Positions 26,959 through 34,872 of a DNA stretch of 64,000 nt are shown piece by piece. Source of the stretch: CAZSSH01 sp964609825. Lineage in GTDB: Bacteria; Verrucomicrobiota; Lentisphaeria; Victivallales; Victivallaceae. The stretch is from positions 248,001 through 312,000 of the forward strand of contig CAZSSH010000009.1 of the NCBI GenBank assembly GCA_964609825.1, written 5' to 3'. A model generated the notes under the pieces. That model did no database searches, had not been told where the DNA came from, and worked only from the letters and a program-made list of their open reading frames with translations. Each line of letters begins with the position of its first letter. The first letter of the stretch is position 1. The translations under genes and the position numbers were made by a program.

Positions 26959-27701
26959 GGCTGATTTCCTTGATTGGCGGGGGCGTCGTCGATCGCTTTT
27001 TTGAGCTCGACGAGATACTTTTGATATTCATTTTTGGCGGCCAGATCGGGACGGAGGCGGAGAATTTGATCGATCTGATGCTGATTGAGGACAATGCTGT
27101 CAAGCACCATCGTTTGCAGCAAGGGGTAGTCGCCGTCCTTGATGAGCGGCAAAAGCGTGATGAAGTTTTGATAATTTTGCAGCAACAAGGCGGAAATCAG
27201 AAACTTGTCGCGGCCGCTCAGCATGGAGGCGGTGCACTCCGGCGTGATGGCCGCCAAGGCGCTTTGGGCGTCTTTGAGTCCGGCGGCAGGATATTGTTGC
27301 AACAATTTTCCGGTTAAGACTTTGTCGTTGCCGGATGCGAATTTGTCCAAATACAATACGGTGTGGATCATCACCCGGTTGTCGGCCGGCAAAAGCGCGG
27401 GATTGGCGGCGATAAATTGCAGATATTGCCGGTTATAGTAATCAAAAATTTTGCCTTGCGCCTGCAGCTTGGGGTCGCTGTCGCCGTCGGTGTAGCAGTG
27501 CAAAATCCGGAAGCTCGTGTGCGGCAGCAATGGTGTCAGATACTTGACGCGCTCGACATTACCCGCCTTGAGGGCATCGTTGATTTTGAGGTATAACGTG
27601 TTTTCGGCATATAAAATGTCAAAGCAACTTTGCAAGAAATCCTCCGCGCCGGAAAGCAGTGAGGCGGCAAAGATGACGAGTAAAATGATTGATTTTTTCA
27701 T
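26955..27701 (-). CDS. Secreted helical protein of unknown function
   Basis: I use the ATG at 27701 (MKKSIILLVIFAASLLSG), which gives a proper signal peptide; an upstream in-frame start at 27767 adds 22 residues with no such feature. The mature protein of about 230 residues is almost entirely helical (LQSCFDILYAENTLYLKIND, then KYLVELKKAIDDA) and may be a degenerate TPR or alpha-solenoid. No catalytic motif is visible. It is first in an operon with the TPR lipoprotein and the SGNH hydrolase. Its promoter (27753-27781) contains a 12-base palindrome. Confidence 0.8.
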   Translation of the reverse strand: MKKSIILLVIFAASLLSGAEDFLQSCFDILYAENTLYLKINDALKAGNVERVKYLTPLLPHTSFRILHCYTDGDSDPKLQAQGKIFDYYNRQYLQFIAANPALLPADNRVMIHTVLYLDKFASGNDKVLTGKLLQQYPAAGLKDAQSALAAITPECTASMLSGRDKFLISALLLQNYQNFITLLPLIKDGDYPLLQTMVLDSIVLNQHQIDQILRLRPDLAAKNEYQKYLVELKKAIDDAPANQGNQP

Positions 27702-27752
27702 GAAAATCGAAGGCTTTATGGATTGGGTTATGGACTTGATAATCTGTAATTT

Positions 27753-27781
27753 ACTATACTTGGCCAAGTGGCAAAATGCAA
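27753..27781 (-). promoter_or_regulatory. Promoter with a 12-base palindrome in the spacer
   Basis: Minus-strand TTGCAT (27776-27781) and TATAGT (27753-27758) are 17 bases apart. ACTTGGCCAAGT (27758-27769), a perfect palindrome, occupies the spacer next to the -10. A repressor bound there would block the 27701-24722 operon. Confidence 0.65.
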
Positions 27782-27815
27782 ACCCGGACGGGAGTGATTT
27801 TGAAAAAATCTCCGG

Positions 27816-28712
27816 TCAGGCGATCGCCGCTGCGAGTTTTGCCGCCGCGAGCGCGTCCGCCGGGACGGAGGCAAAGGCGAAGCGGCCCGACTCGATTTGA
27901 CTTACAAAGGTGTCAAGCTCGTTGACCGCGCCGTCGCGCCAAGCCTGGGTGTCGGTTAAGGTATACTCCAAAGCCTTGACGATTTTACCGTTTTGGTAAA
28001 TCTTGCAGTGCCGGAAGTAATCGACCTCGACCACAAAATCGGGGCCGTAAACGACATACTCCTCGGCCTGATCGCCGGACATGGGATCAATCAGGAGCTC
28101 GGCCCGGAGTCCCTTCTGGTAATCGACATCCAGCCGCCGCAAGCTCCCGGTTTTGCTGCAATGGTGTCCCGTCGGCACATCTCCGGCCAAAAAATTGGCG
28201 GCGTCGATCAAATGGACGGCGGTTTCGGCGGCAAAAATGGGCTCGCTGCGGCTTACCCGCAGCATTTTGGCCTGAATCAGCCGGATCGGGCGGTCACACA
28301 AAAAATCCTTGGCCATTTGCAGCGCGGGCGAGTAGCGGCGGTTAAAAGAGATCATCACCCGGGCCTGATGTGCCTCGGCAATTTGGCACAAGTGCGCCGC
28401 CTCGGCCGCGTCTTTGCCAAAGGGTTTCTCCATTAATAAAGGGAGCTTGGCCGGCAGCAATTCGACAAAGAGTTTGCCGGTGACGCTGCTCGGGGTGACC
28501 GCGACGACCGCGTCCGGGTGCTCGTGCTGCAAGAGCTCGGCGACGCTCCCGTAGGCCGCATCCAAATGAAAGCGCGCGGCGTAATTTTGAGCGGCGGCAA
28601 GATTGAGGTCGGCCACGGTGACCCGGCCGAGCTTGGAGCGCAGCGCCTCGACGGCGCGCGCATGGTGGTCCGCGGAGTGGTTGCCCGCGCCGATGATTGC
28701 AATGTTGAGCAT
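27816..28712 (-). CDS. Gfo/Idh/MocA-family oxidoreductase
   Basis: This 298-residue protein has an N-terminal Rossmann motif (IAIIGAGNHSADHH) and the conserved MEKPFGKD loop around residues 95-102. In family members the Lys of this loop helps catalysis with NAD(P). The C-terminal alpha/beta domain is somewhat shorter than the usual 330-380 residue total. These enzymes oxidise sugar or cyclitol hydroxyls. It is divergent from the LacI regulator at 28885. GAGGA lies six bases before the ATG. Substrate cannot be read from sequence. Confidence 0.9.
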   Translation of the reverse strand: MLNIAIIGAGNHSADHHARAVEALRSKLGRVTVADLNLAAAQNYAARFHLDAAYGSVAELLQHEHPDAVVAVTPSSVTGKLFVELLPAKLPLLMEKPFGKDAAEAAHLCQIAEAHQARVMISFNRRYSPALQMAKDFLCDRPIRLIQAKMLRVSRSEPIFAAETAVHLIDAANFLAGDVPTGHHCSKTGSLRRLDVDYQKGLRAELLIDPMSGDQAEEYVVYGPDFVVEVDYFRHCKIYQNGKIVKALEYTLTDTQAWRDGAVNELDTFVSQIESGRFAFASVPADALAAAKLAAAIA

Positions 28713-28804
28713 AATGAGTCCTCGGTGGTATGGATGAAATGATTGTTTTCTATGTTTAAAATAATCGCTTTTTAAAAAAAATCAAATATTTTTTAAAAAT
28801 AATA

Positions 28805-28832
28805 TTGCTTTTTTATTTTTATGTAGTATAAT
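28805..28832 (+). promoter_or_regulatory. Promoter of the LacI/pseudopilin/heparinase-like operon
   Basis: TTGCTT (28805-28810) and TATAAT (28827-28832) with a 16-base spacer lie in a very AT-rich stretch, 52 bases before the ATG. The AT-rich DNA upstream of the -35 resembles an UP element. Confidence 0.7.
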
Positions 28833-28852
28833 TAAATATATAATCAATATAC

Positions 28853-28864
28853 TTAATCGATTAA
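28853..28864 (+). promoter_or_regulatory. Perfect CG-centred palindrome, LacI-type operator
   Basis: TTAATCGATTAA is a perfect 12-base palindrome with central CG, 20 bases past the -10 and 20 bases before the regulator start. This is the usual place for autorepression by a LacI-family protein. Confidence 0.65.
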
Positions 28865-28884
28865 CTAAACGCATAGGAGCAGCG

Positions 28885-29901
28885 ATGGCAGCACGGGTCA
28901 AGATGACGGATATTGCGGAAGCGGCCGGGGTTTCAGCGGTGACGGTGTCGTATGCTTTGCGCGATAACGTCGGCGGCGTCAGCGCCGAAAAGCGTGCGGA
29001 GATCCGCCGTCTGGCCGAGGAGATGGGCTATACCGCCAACCCGGCGGCGCGGATTCTCAAGAGCAAGCACAATCCCGACATCGGCATGCTGGTGATGGCG
29101 CGCGATTATCAGCTTGACTTTTTGGAAATCATGGCCGAAGCGGCGTCGCTGTGCGAAAAAGCCAACCTCCGTTTTCACATCGAGAGCTGCGACCCGCAGA
29201 ACAACGATCATTTGCCTCCACTCCTTTACAACGGCATGGCCGGGGGCGTGATTTTGGTCGGGTTTCCGACGCCGCGCATCAGCGAATATTTGCGGCAGTC
29301 GCCGCTCCCCGTCGTGCAAGTTTTTGAAGACGGGCCCCACTCGGTCAAGTTTGACATCGCCTCCGGCGTCGCCGAGTCGGTCCAATATCTGGTGGCGCAG
29401 CGCCACCGCCGCATCGGCTACATCGATAGCGCCAATCAGCAGTATCACATCAACCGCGACGCATGGCGCGGTTTTGCGGGCGCGGTGAAAGAATTCAACT
29501 GCGATTTTGACGAGTCACTCCATTATGTGATTGACGACCGCAAAGATTTTCGGCAGAGTGTTGAGGAGGCGGTCCGGCAACTTGTATTGGACAATCCCAA
29601 TCCCCCGAGCGCCATTCTCTCTCCGTGGGATAATTTCACCCGCGCCGTGATCACTTGCTTGTTTGCCCATAATTACAAGGTGCCGCAGGACATCAGTATT
29701 TGCGGCCGTTTCATGACTTCGCGCTGCGCCGATATGAGTTACCCGCCGGTGTCGACACTGGAGTGCAACCATACCGTCATGGCGCAACGTGTCTTTGCCA
29801 CCTTGCGCAATGTAATGCAAAATCAAAGCCTCTCGGACGCCCCCACGTTACTGCGTCCGACGCTGGTCATCCGGGAAACCATTGGACGAAATTCCAAATA
29901 A
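28885..29901 (+). CDS. LacI-family regulator of the heparinase-like cassette
   Basis: In this 338-residue protein, residues 5-55 are a canonical LacI head (MTDIAEAAGVSAVTVSYALR, then IRRLAEEMGYTANPAARIL). The core has GIGMLV-type strand openings (DIGMLVMARDYQ), HRRIGYIDSANQQYH and ILSPWDNFTRAVITCL. The ribosome site AGGAG is followed by the ATG after six bases. The pseudopilin gene starts 18 bases later, so regulator, pseudopilin and lyase are one transcript. The perfect palindrome at 28853-28864 is its likely operator, and the inducer is presumably a uronic-acid oligosaccharide. Confidence 0.95.
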   Translation: MAARVKMTDIAEAAGVSAVTVSYALRDNVGGVSAEKRAEIRRLAEEMGYTANPAARILKSKHNPDIGMLVMARDYQLDFLEIMAEAASLCEKANLRFHIESCDPQNNDHLPPLLYNGMAGGVILVGFPTPRISEYLRQSPLPVVQVFEDGPHSVKFDIASGVAESVQYLVAQRHRRIGYIDSANQQYHINRDAWRGFAGAVKEFNCDFDESLHYVIDDRKDFRQSVEEAVRQLVLDNPNPPSAILSPWDNFTRAVITCLFAHNYKVPQDISICGRFMTSRCADMSYPPVSTLECNHTVMAQRVFATLRNVMQNQSLSDAPTLLRPTLVIRETIGRNSK

Positions 29902-29919
29902 ACCAAAATAAGGAAACGC

Positions 29920-30633
29920 ATGATGAAACAACCGATTTCCCCCGCCGCCGGGACCAATGCCGCCAAAGTATTTACCTTGATTGAGCTCTTGGTGGTGATT
30001 GCGATCATCGCTATTTTGGCCTCGATGCTTTTGCCCGCTTTGAATCAGGCGCGCGAGCGGGCCAAGACGATCCGCTGCAACTCCAACTTAAAGCAATTGG
30101 GGACGTATTTAAACTTGTACATCAACGATGCCAAAGAGGTCCCCGACACCCGCTATGCCAATGCTTACAACTGGTATGACCACCGCAACCCCTTTGCCGG
30201 GGATTATCTCAAGGTCAAAAAGATCAACTCTCCCACCAGTGAGCAAAATGCCGGGAGCATCCTGGATTGCCCGACCGCTGTCCCGGTGGCGGGCGGTGTC
30301 GGCACCGACTATGCTTATAACTCCAATATGAAGTCGCCCGTGGATACCATCTGCTTTGGCTCGGTAAAGCGGGTGCGCCGTCCAAGCTCAATGGTTGTAT
30401 TTGCCGATAATATGCTGGAGGCGTATAATCCGTCGCAGTTGGACGGTTGGTACAATGACCCGTGGGGAACGGTGATTACCGCCACCCGTTTTTCGCGGAT
30501 TATCGGCTACCGGCATAATGACAGCGCCAATTTTGTGGCCCTTGACGGGCATACCGACTCGTTTCGCAGTTCGCCGCCGGCGGATCTTTTCGGCAAAACC
30601 GGAGCCCCCAAATACTCCACCAGAAATCTGTAA
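29920..30633 (+). CDS. Pseudopilin with H-X9-DG tail, heparinase-like cassette
   Basis: In this 237-residue protein a 17-residue leader (MMKQPISPAAGTNAAKV) precedes FTLIELLVVIAIIAILASML; the residue before Phe is Val. The tail YRHNDSANFVALDGH fits H-X9-DG. The middle carries Tyr- and Asn-rich loops (YLNLYINDAKEVPDTRYANA) that differ from the other copies. Two tandem ATG codons are possible starts, with AAGGA in range of both. It lies three bases before the secreted lyase-like gene, the tightest pairing of the six. Confidence 0.92.
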   Translation: MMKQPISPAAGTNAAKVFTLIELLVVIAIIAILASMLLPALNQARERAKTIRCNSNLKQLGTYLNLYINDAKEVPDTRYANAYNWYDHRNPFAGDYLKVKKINSPTSEQNAGSILDCPTAVPVAGGVGTDYAYNSNMKSPVDTICFGSVKRVRRPSSMVVFADNMLEAYNPSQLDGWYNDPWGTVITATRFSRIIGYRHNDSANFVALDGHTDSFRSSPPADLFGKTGAPKYSTRNL

Positions 30634-30636
30634 ATC

Positions 30637-32931
30637 ATGTTAAAGAAAACTTTTATAACCTTGGCAATCGCCGGTGTCGTCTGGGTGCTGGCGGCGAGTG
30701 AAAATGTGAAAAACACCCCGTTAAGGATCATGCCCGTCAGCGCGGCGGAAACGATCATTGTTCCTTTTATGCACCACGCCGACGAGCTTGGCGAATGGTC
30801 CATTACCGGCGATGAAGTCAAGATCAATTTTAAGGACGATGCCAAAATCAATTTTAAAAACCGGCTCGTGATGACCCGCGAGACCAAGTTTGACGCCGCA
30901 AATTTCGACGACTTGGTGTTTTCTTTGTTTTTGCCCAAAAATGCGGCTTTGGCGATCAAGGTTGACACCGATCAGGGCGAGCTCAAATTTGACACCGTCA
31001 TCGCTGACGACACCTTAAAGGTCACCGAGTTCACTGTCCCGTTAAACGGAGCCAAAGTGATCAACCGCATCAATATCGAGGTCACCGGCGCGGGCAATTG
31101 CCAGATTTCGCCGCGTTGGGTGATCGCCGCCAACCGCAAAGAATTGGCCAATCTCGACCAATTTTACCGCGACTTGGGCAAAATGGACTGGCGTGACAAA
31201 CTTAATTTGGATGCCGCGCCCAAGTTTACTCCGGCCTGGGGGCTGTACGGCTCCGCCGCTGATGTGGAGCGCGTCCGCCAACAGCTTTTGAGCGACCCCA
31301 AAATCAAGGCCGATCTGGAGCGCGAAGCCGCGCGCATCAAGGCGCTGCCGTCGCCCGAGACGCGCATCCGCCCCTACAATACAGAGATCCGGCGCTTTGT
31401 CCGCGACCGCGATCTGGCGTTGGGCGGCCAGCATGTCGGCGAGGCCGCGTGGTATGGGATTTTGCTCAAGGACCCCGAGCTTATGAAAATCGCCGCCAAA
31501 GGGGCGATTGCTCTGGCGATGACCCCCCACTGGGGCGCGGGGATGTACTCCTCGCTGCCGGGGACGACTGTTGAGCACCGCTGCTTTGACGAGGTGGAGA
31601 TTGTCGAGCAGCTGGTGATGATCCTTGACTTGTGCAACGATCTCTTTACCGACAACGGCAAAGAGCTGATTTTGCGCGCCTTGTGCGAAAAAGGTTTGAG
31701 CGCCATCAATTACACTTGTTGGAAGTGGGATTACATTTATGCCTGCAACCAGATGGGCCACTTTTCCGGCGGCCGCGTCGCCGCTTACCTCGCCCTTGAA
31801 AAATCGGGGTGGAAACATGTCGCACCTTATACCGATCAGGCGATTGCCGATCTGAATCAAAGCATGGAGCTGCTTTTACTTGCTGACGGCGGGTACAAGG
31901 AGGGGGCGCATTATTTTCAATTTACCTTCCGCAGCGCCTTGCCCGCCTATTTCCTCTACGCGAGAGCCCGGGGCAAGAATCCGGCTGACGTTTTGCCCGA
32001 AGTTTTGAAAAAATCGGGTCGCTTTGCCGAAATGATCCTCTCGACCGACGATACCCAAGGGACGCTTCCTTTGAATGACGGCCGCAGCTACATCCACCCC
32101 GCGGCGGCGATGCTGTTTGCGGCGGTGATGCCCGACAGTCCCTTTGCCCGCTTAGCCAACCGCTTTGAGCAAGTTTACGGGATGCCGCCGGTGAAAGAAT
32201 ACTGGTGCTATCTCGCCGGTCAAGCCGGGACCAAGCGCCCGGAGGTTGCCTTGACGCCGTTTCTTTTGATCGACTCGATCGCCTCGGCAACGTCGACCCG
32301 CAAAAACGGCGACGGTTGGACCAAAATCATGATTTCGGGCGATATTTTGCCCGCCGCGCACCGGCACATGGATGCGGGGACCTTTATTTGGGAGTCGCGC
32401 GGCGAAACCTTGCTGATGGACTCGGGCATCTGCGACTATGCTTACCCCGCCGCCGCTGTTTTGCAGGGGCCGACCCGCCACAATGTGATGGCACCGGTGA
32501 CCAAAGAGGGCAACGTGGCCAATCAATCGTTGAGCAAAACCCCCTTAAAACTCATTGCCTCGGGCGACGAAAAAAATTTGCGGGCCCAAATCGACCTCGC
32601 GCCCGCCTGGCCCGACTTGTTTGCTGCGCGTTCACGCGAGTGGATTTCCGCCGATCCTGACCATCTGACCGTCACCGATACATGGCAGTTGACCGGCAAA
32701 GCGGACAAGGCGGTGTCGTTTTTGCTCTCGCCGTATCCGTTTAATGTTGACGGCCGCAATGTCACCGTGGAGGGCAAAAAGAATAAAATGACCTTCTCTG
32801 TGCCCGACGGCTGGACGCTTAAAACCGAAAAATTGGAGCGCCCCAAAATGCCCGACCAATATCGGTTGACGATGGAAACCGCTCAAAAAGAAGGCAGCGT
32901 GACCTTAAACTTTGCCGTCGCTCCTCGGTGA
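30637..32931 (+). CDS. Secreted heparinase II/III-like polysaccharide lyase
   Basis: This 764-residue exported protein has an N-terminal hydrophobic segment (ITLAIAGVVWVLAAS). After a 150-residue beta domain comes a helical toroid, about residues 190-510 (ARIKALPSPETRIRPYN, then LALGGQHVGEAAWYGILL, then YACNQMGHFSGG, then GGYKEGAHYFQFT). The C-terminal half has HRHMDAGTFIWESRGETLLM and GPTRHNVMAP, motifs of the heparinase II/III beta-sheet domain (PL12/15/17/21 group). Such enzymes cleave glycosaminoglycans or alginate by elimination, with Tyr and His acting as base and acid. The exact substrate is unresolved. A strong terminator follows at 32961. Confidence 0.9.
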   Translation: MLKKTFITLAIAGVVWVLAASENVKNTPLRIMPVSAAETIIVPFMHHADELGEWSITGDEVKINFKDDAKINFKNRLVMTRETKFDAANFDDLVFSLFLPKNAALAIKVDTDQGELKFDTVIADDTLKVTEFTVPLNGAKVINRINIEVTGAGNCQISPRWVIAANRKELANLDQFYRDLGKMDWRDKLNLDAAPKFTPAWGLYGSAADVERVRQQLLSDPKIKADLEREAARIKALPSPETRIRPYNTEIRRFVRDRDLALGGQHVGEAAWYGILLKDPELMKIAAKGAIALAMTPHWGAGMYSSLPGTTVEHRCFDEVEIVEQLVMILDLCNDLFTDNGKELILRALCEKGLSAINYTCWKWDYIYACNQMGHFSGGRVAAYLALEKSGWKHVAPYTDQAIADLNQSMELLLLADGGYKEGAHYFQFTFRSALPAYFLYARARGKNPADVLPEVLKKSGRFAEMILSTDDTQGTLPLNDGRSYIHPAAAMLFAAVMPDSPFARLANRFEQVYGMPPVKEYWCYLAGQAGTKRPEVALTPFLLIDSIASATSTRKNGDGWTKIMISGDILPAAHRHMDAGTFIWESRGETLLMDSGICDYAYPAAAVLQGPTRHNVMAPVTKEGNVANQSLSKTPLKLIASGDEKNLRAQIDLAPAWPDLFAARSREWISADPDHLTVTDTWQLTGKADKAVSFLLSPYPFNVDGRNVTVEGKKNKMTFSVPDGWTLKTEKLERPKMPDQYRLTMETAQKEGSVTLNFAVAPR

Positions 32932-32960
32932 CCGCCGGAATTCCAAGTTATTATTGACCA

Positions 32961-33003
32961 AACCGCCGCTCCGGATCAAAATGGAGCGGCGGTTATTTTT
33001 TTG
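32961..33003 (+). terminator. Strong rho-independent terminator
   Basis: AACCGCCGCTCC (32961-32972) pairs perfectly with GGAGCGGCGGTT (32983-32994) across a ten-base loop, followed by ATTTTTTTG. It closes the heparinase-like operon 29 bases after the stop and isolates it from the next GntR cassette. Confidence 0.92.
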
Positions 33004-33045
33004 CGCTGAATTCAATAAAAAATTCTGTTTTTTTTACAATTGCTC

Positions 33046-33074
33046 TTGACAATGGATACTTTGTATGGTATAAT
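33046..33074 (+). promoter_or_regulatory. Consensus sigma-70 promoter of the GntR cassette
   Basis: TTGACA (33046-33051) and TATAAT (33069-33074) match consensus at every position, with a 17-base spacer, 38 bases upstream of the TTG start at 33112. Confidence 0.88.
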
Positions 33075-33083
33075 GTATGGTAT
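33062..33083 (+). repeat. 12-base-period direct repeat overlapping the -10
   Basis: TGTATGGTAT occurs at 33062-33071 and again at 33074-33083, covering the -10 and the start-site region of the GntR cassette promoter. A dimeric repressor bound here would occlude the promoter. Direct orientation is unusual for GntR proteins, so the pairing with the adjacent regulator is only an inference. Confidence 0.5.
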
Positions 33084-33111
33084 CGTGATTTAACAATACA
33101 GGATAAAGCAA

Positions 33112-34155
33112 TTGCAACGTTTGAAAAGAAATAATAAGACCGGTGACATCCGGGTCGGGCTGCAAATCCGCAACGCGATTTTTAATCTGATTTTTCACCA
33201 TCCCGGTGTTTCGGTTAAGATCCCCACCTCGGTGGAGCTGGCCGAGCAATTCGACGTCGCCCGCTGCACGGTCACCGATGAGCTCAAATTATTGGTGGAT
33301 GAGGGATTTTTGATCGGTAGACGGGGGATTGGCACTTTTACCAACCCGTCGAAGATCGATTGCTTTGAAAATATGCCGGGCAACCGGATCATCGGGATTA
33401 TCACCGGGGACAGCCGCCGGCTGTTTTTTGACTATACCATGTGGGGGATATTTTCGGCGGTGGGCTCCGAGTTGATCCCGGACATCGGCCACCCGCGCCC
33501 GATTATTTTTAACGAGCGCGATCCCAAATTGATCGTCCAGGAGCTTAATCTGCTTCAGCTCGACGGCCTTGTCTGGATCATGCCGCCTGCGGAAATGCTG
33601 CCGGTGCTGCATGCTTTGCGCGATCAAAAAATGCCGTTGGCGGTCATTTATACCGAGGATATGACACTGCCAGGCGTCGAGGCGGATTATCATGGTATGG
33701 GTTATGAGGTCGGCGCACAGCTGTTGGCTGGAGGACGCAAAAAAGCGGTCTGGTGCGCTTTTGATCCGTGGAACGAGGCGGCGCGGCAAGGCGCGATAGC
33801 GGCCGGATTTCCCGAAGCCGACATCAAAACATGGACTTCTCCGTATCAATTCGTCAACGAATTTCCGCAATTTTTAGCAGGGGGCGGTCAATTGGATGCG
33901 ATTTACGCCCATTCGGAGTTTGTGTATTTTATCAGGGAAGAGTTAATCAAACACGGGCGTGATCCGTATCGCGACGTGACTGTCGTTGCCGATTACGGCA
34001 GTGTCCGCAAGATGCCCGATTTTAAAGGAATCGTCCGTTATAATCCGATCGCCGAAATCGGCGCCATTCTGGCCGGACAGCTCGCCCGCCAGTTTGCCGG
34101 AGAAACCGTTGCCGAACGCTGCAAAGCCCGCTTCCGGGTCGAGCGCTGGAAATAG
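33112..34155 (+). CDS. GntR-type regulator with sugar-binding domain
   Basis: This 347-residue protein starts at a TTG codon, with AGGA eight bases upstream. Residues 15-78 form the GntR winged helix (LQIRNAIFNLIFHH, then TSVELAEQFDVARCTVTDEL, then RRGIGTFTNP). The remainder is a LacI-like ligand domain (RIIGIITGDSRR, then LDGLVWIMPPAEML, then DVTVVADYGSVRK). It heads the operon of pseudopilin and two giant glycosidases and is read from a consensus promoter carrying a direct repeat. The TTG start would keep its level low. Confidence 0.92.
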   Translation: MQRLKRNNKTGDIRVGLQIRNAIFNLIFHHPGVSVKIPTSVELAEQFDVARCTVTDELKLLVDEGFLIGRRGIGTFTNPSKIDCFENMPGNRIIGIITGDSRRLFFDYTMWGIFSAVGSELIPDIGHPRPIIFNERDPKLIVQELNLLQLDGLVWIMPPAEMLPVLHALRDQKMPLAVIYTEDMTLPGVEADYHGMGYEVGAQLLAGGRKKAVWCAFDPWNEAARQGAIAAGFPEADIKTWTSPYQFVNEFPQFLAGGGQLDAIYAHSEFVYFIREELIKHGRDPYRDVTVVADYGSVRKMPDFKGIVRYNPIAEIGAILAGQLARQFAGETVAERCKARFRVERWK

Positions 34156-34179
34156 TGGTATTTTAAACAAAGAGGAACG

Positions 34180-34869
34180 ATGATGAAAAGACTGTTTACA
34201 CTGATTGAATTACTGGTGGTAATTGCAATTATCGCCATTTTGGCCTCCATGCTGCTGCCCGCTTTGAATCAGGCCCGCGACCGGGCCAAGTCGCTCTCGT
34301 GTCTCAACAACTTAAAGCAAATCGGCACCGGGCACAGTCTCTACTCCGGCGACAATAACGATTACTCGGTCAAACTCTACGACGGCGCCAATTTTGCCGT
34401 CGGGGTCAAATGGAATCCGCGCGAAAGCGTCCAGCCGTATAACTCCATCGCCCCCTATATCCCGTTGGCGACCCGCTTTTTTTGTCCGTCGCTGGTGTTG
34501 ACCCGCAATGACTTGGGAGTGTATTCGGCCGGGGTGACCGGAGCTGATTTCAACACTTACTCCTGCTACACTTTGCCGCGCACCGCCGGCGGGATGGCCG
34601 GGCGGCAAAAACGCACTGCCATTCGCAAGCCCTCGCGGATGGTCCACTCCGGCGATTACTGCGCCAAACGCGATGGCTCCTGTCAGTGGTGGGATTGCCG
34701 TCCGAGTGCGGATGACAGCGGCACTCCGGCGTTGCTTCAGGTATGGTTTCGCCACCCCGGAGACGCTATCAATGTCCAATATTTTGACGGGCATGTCGGC
34801 ACGGTGGCGAGGCAGTGGCTGCAAAGCGTCCCGACCGCCGATTTAAATGAATTTTTTAAAGGAATCTAA
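34180..34869 (+). CDS. Pseudopilin with H-X9-DG tail, giant-glycosidase cassette
   Basis: This 229-residue protein has the shortest leader in the set (MMKRL, possibly MKRL from the second ATG at 34183, which has the better distance from GAGGA). FTLIELLVVIAIIAILASML follows directly, and the residue before Phe is Leu. The tail FRHPGDAINVQYFDGH fits H-X9-DG. Cys residues occur in pairs in the globular part (SCLNN, RFFCPS, YSCYT, DYCAK, GSCQWWDC), more than in the sister copies, so disulfides are likely. The giant enzyme starts three bases after its stop. Confidence 0.93.
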   Translation: MMKRLFTLIELLVVIAIIAILASMLLPALNQARDRAKSLSCLNNLKQIGTGHSLYSGDNNDYSVKLYDGANFAVGVKWNPRESVQPYNSIAPYIPLATRFFCPSLVLTRNDLGVYSAGVTGADFNTYSCYTLPRTAGGMAGRQKRTAIRKPSRMVHSGDYCAKRDGSCQWWDCRPSADDSGTPALLQVWFRHPGDAINVQYFDGHVGTVARQWLQSVPTADLNEFFKGI

Positions 34870-34872
34870 ACG

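Noticed and set aside
27785..27812. Possible stem GGAGATTTT / AAAATCACTCC after the Gfo/Idh gene
   Set aside because: The stem is interrupted and lacks a T-run on the minus strand.
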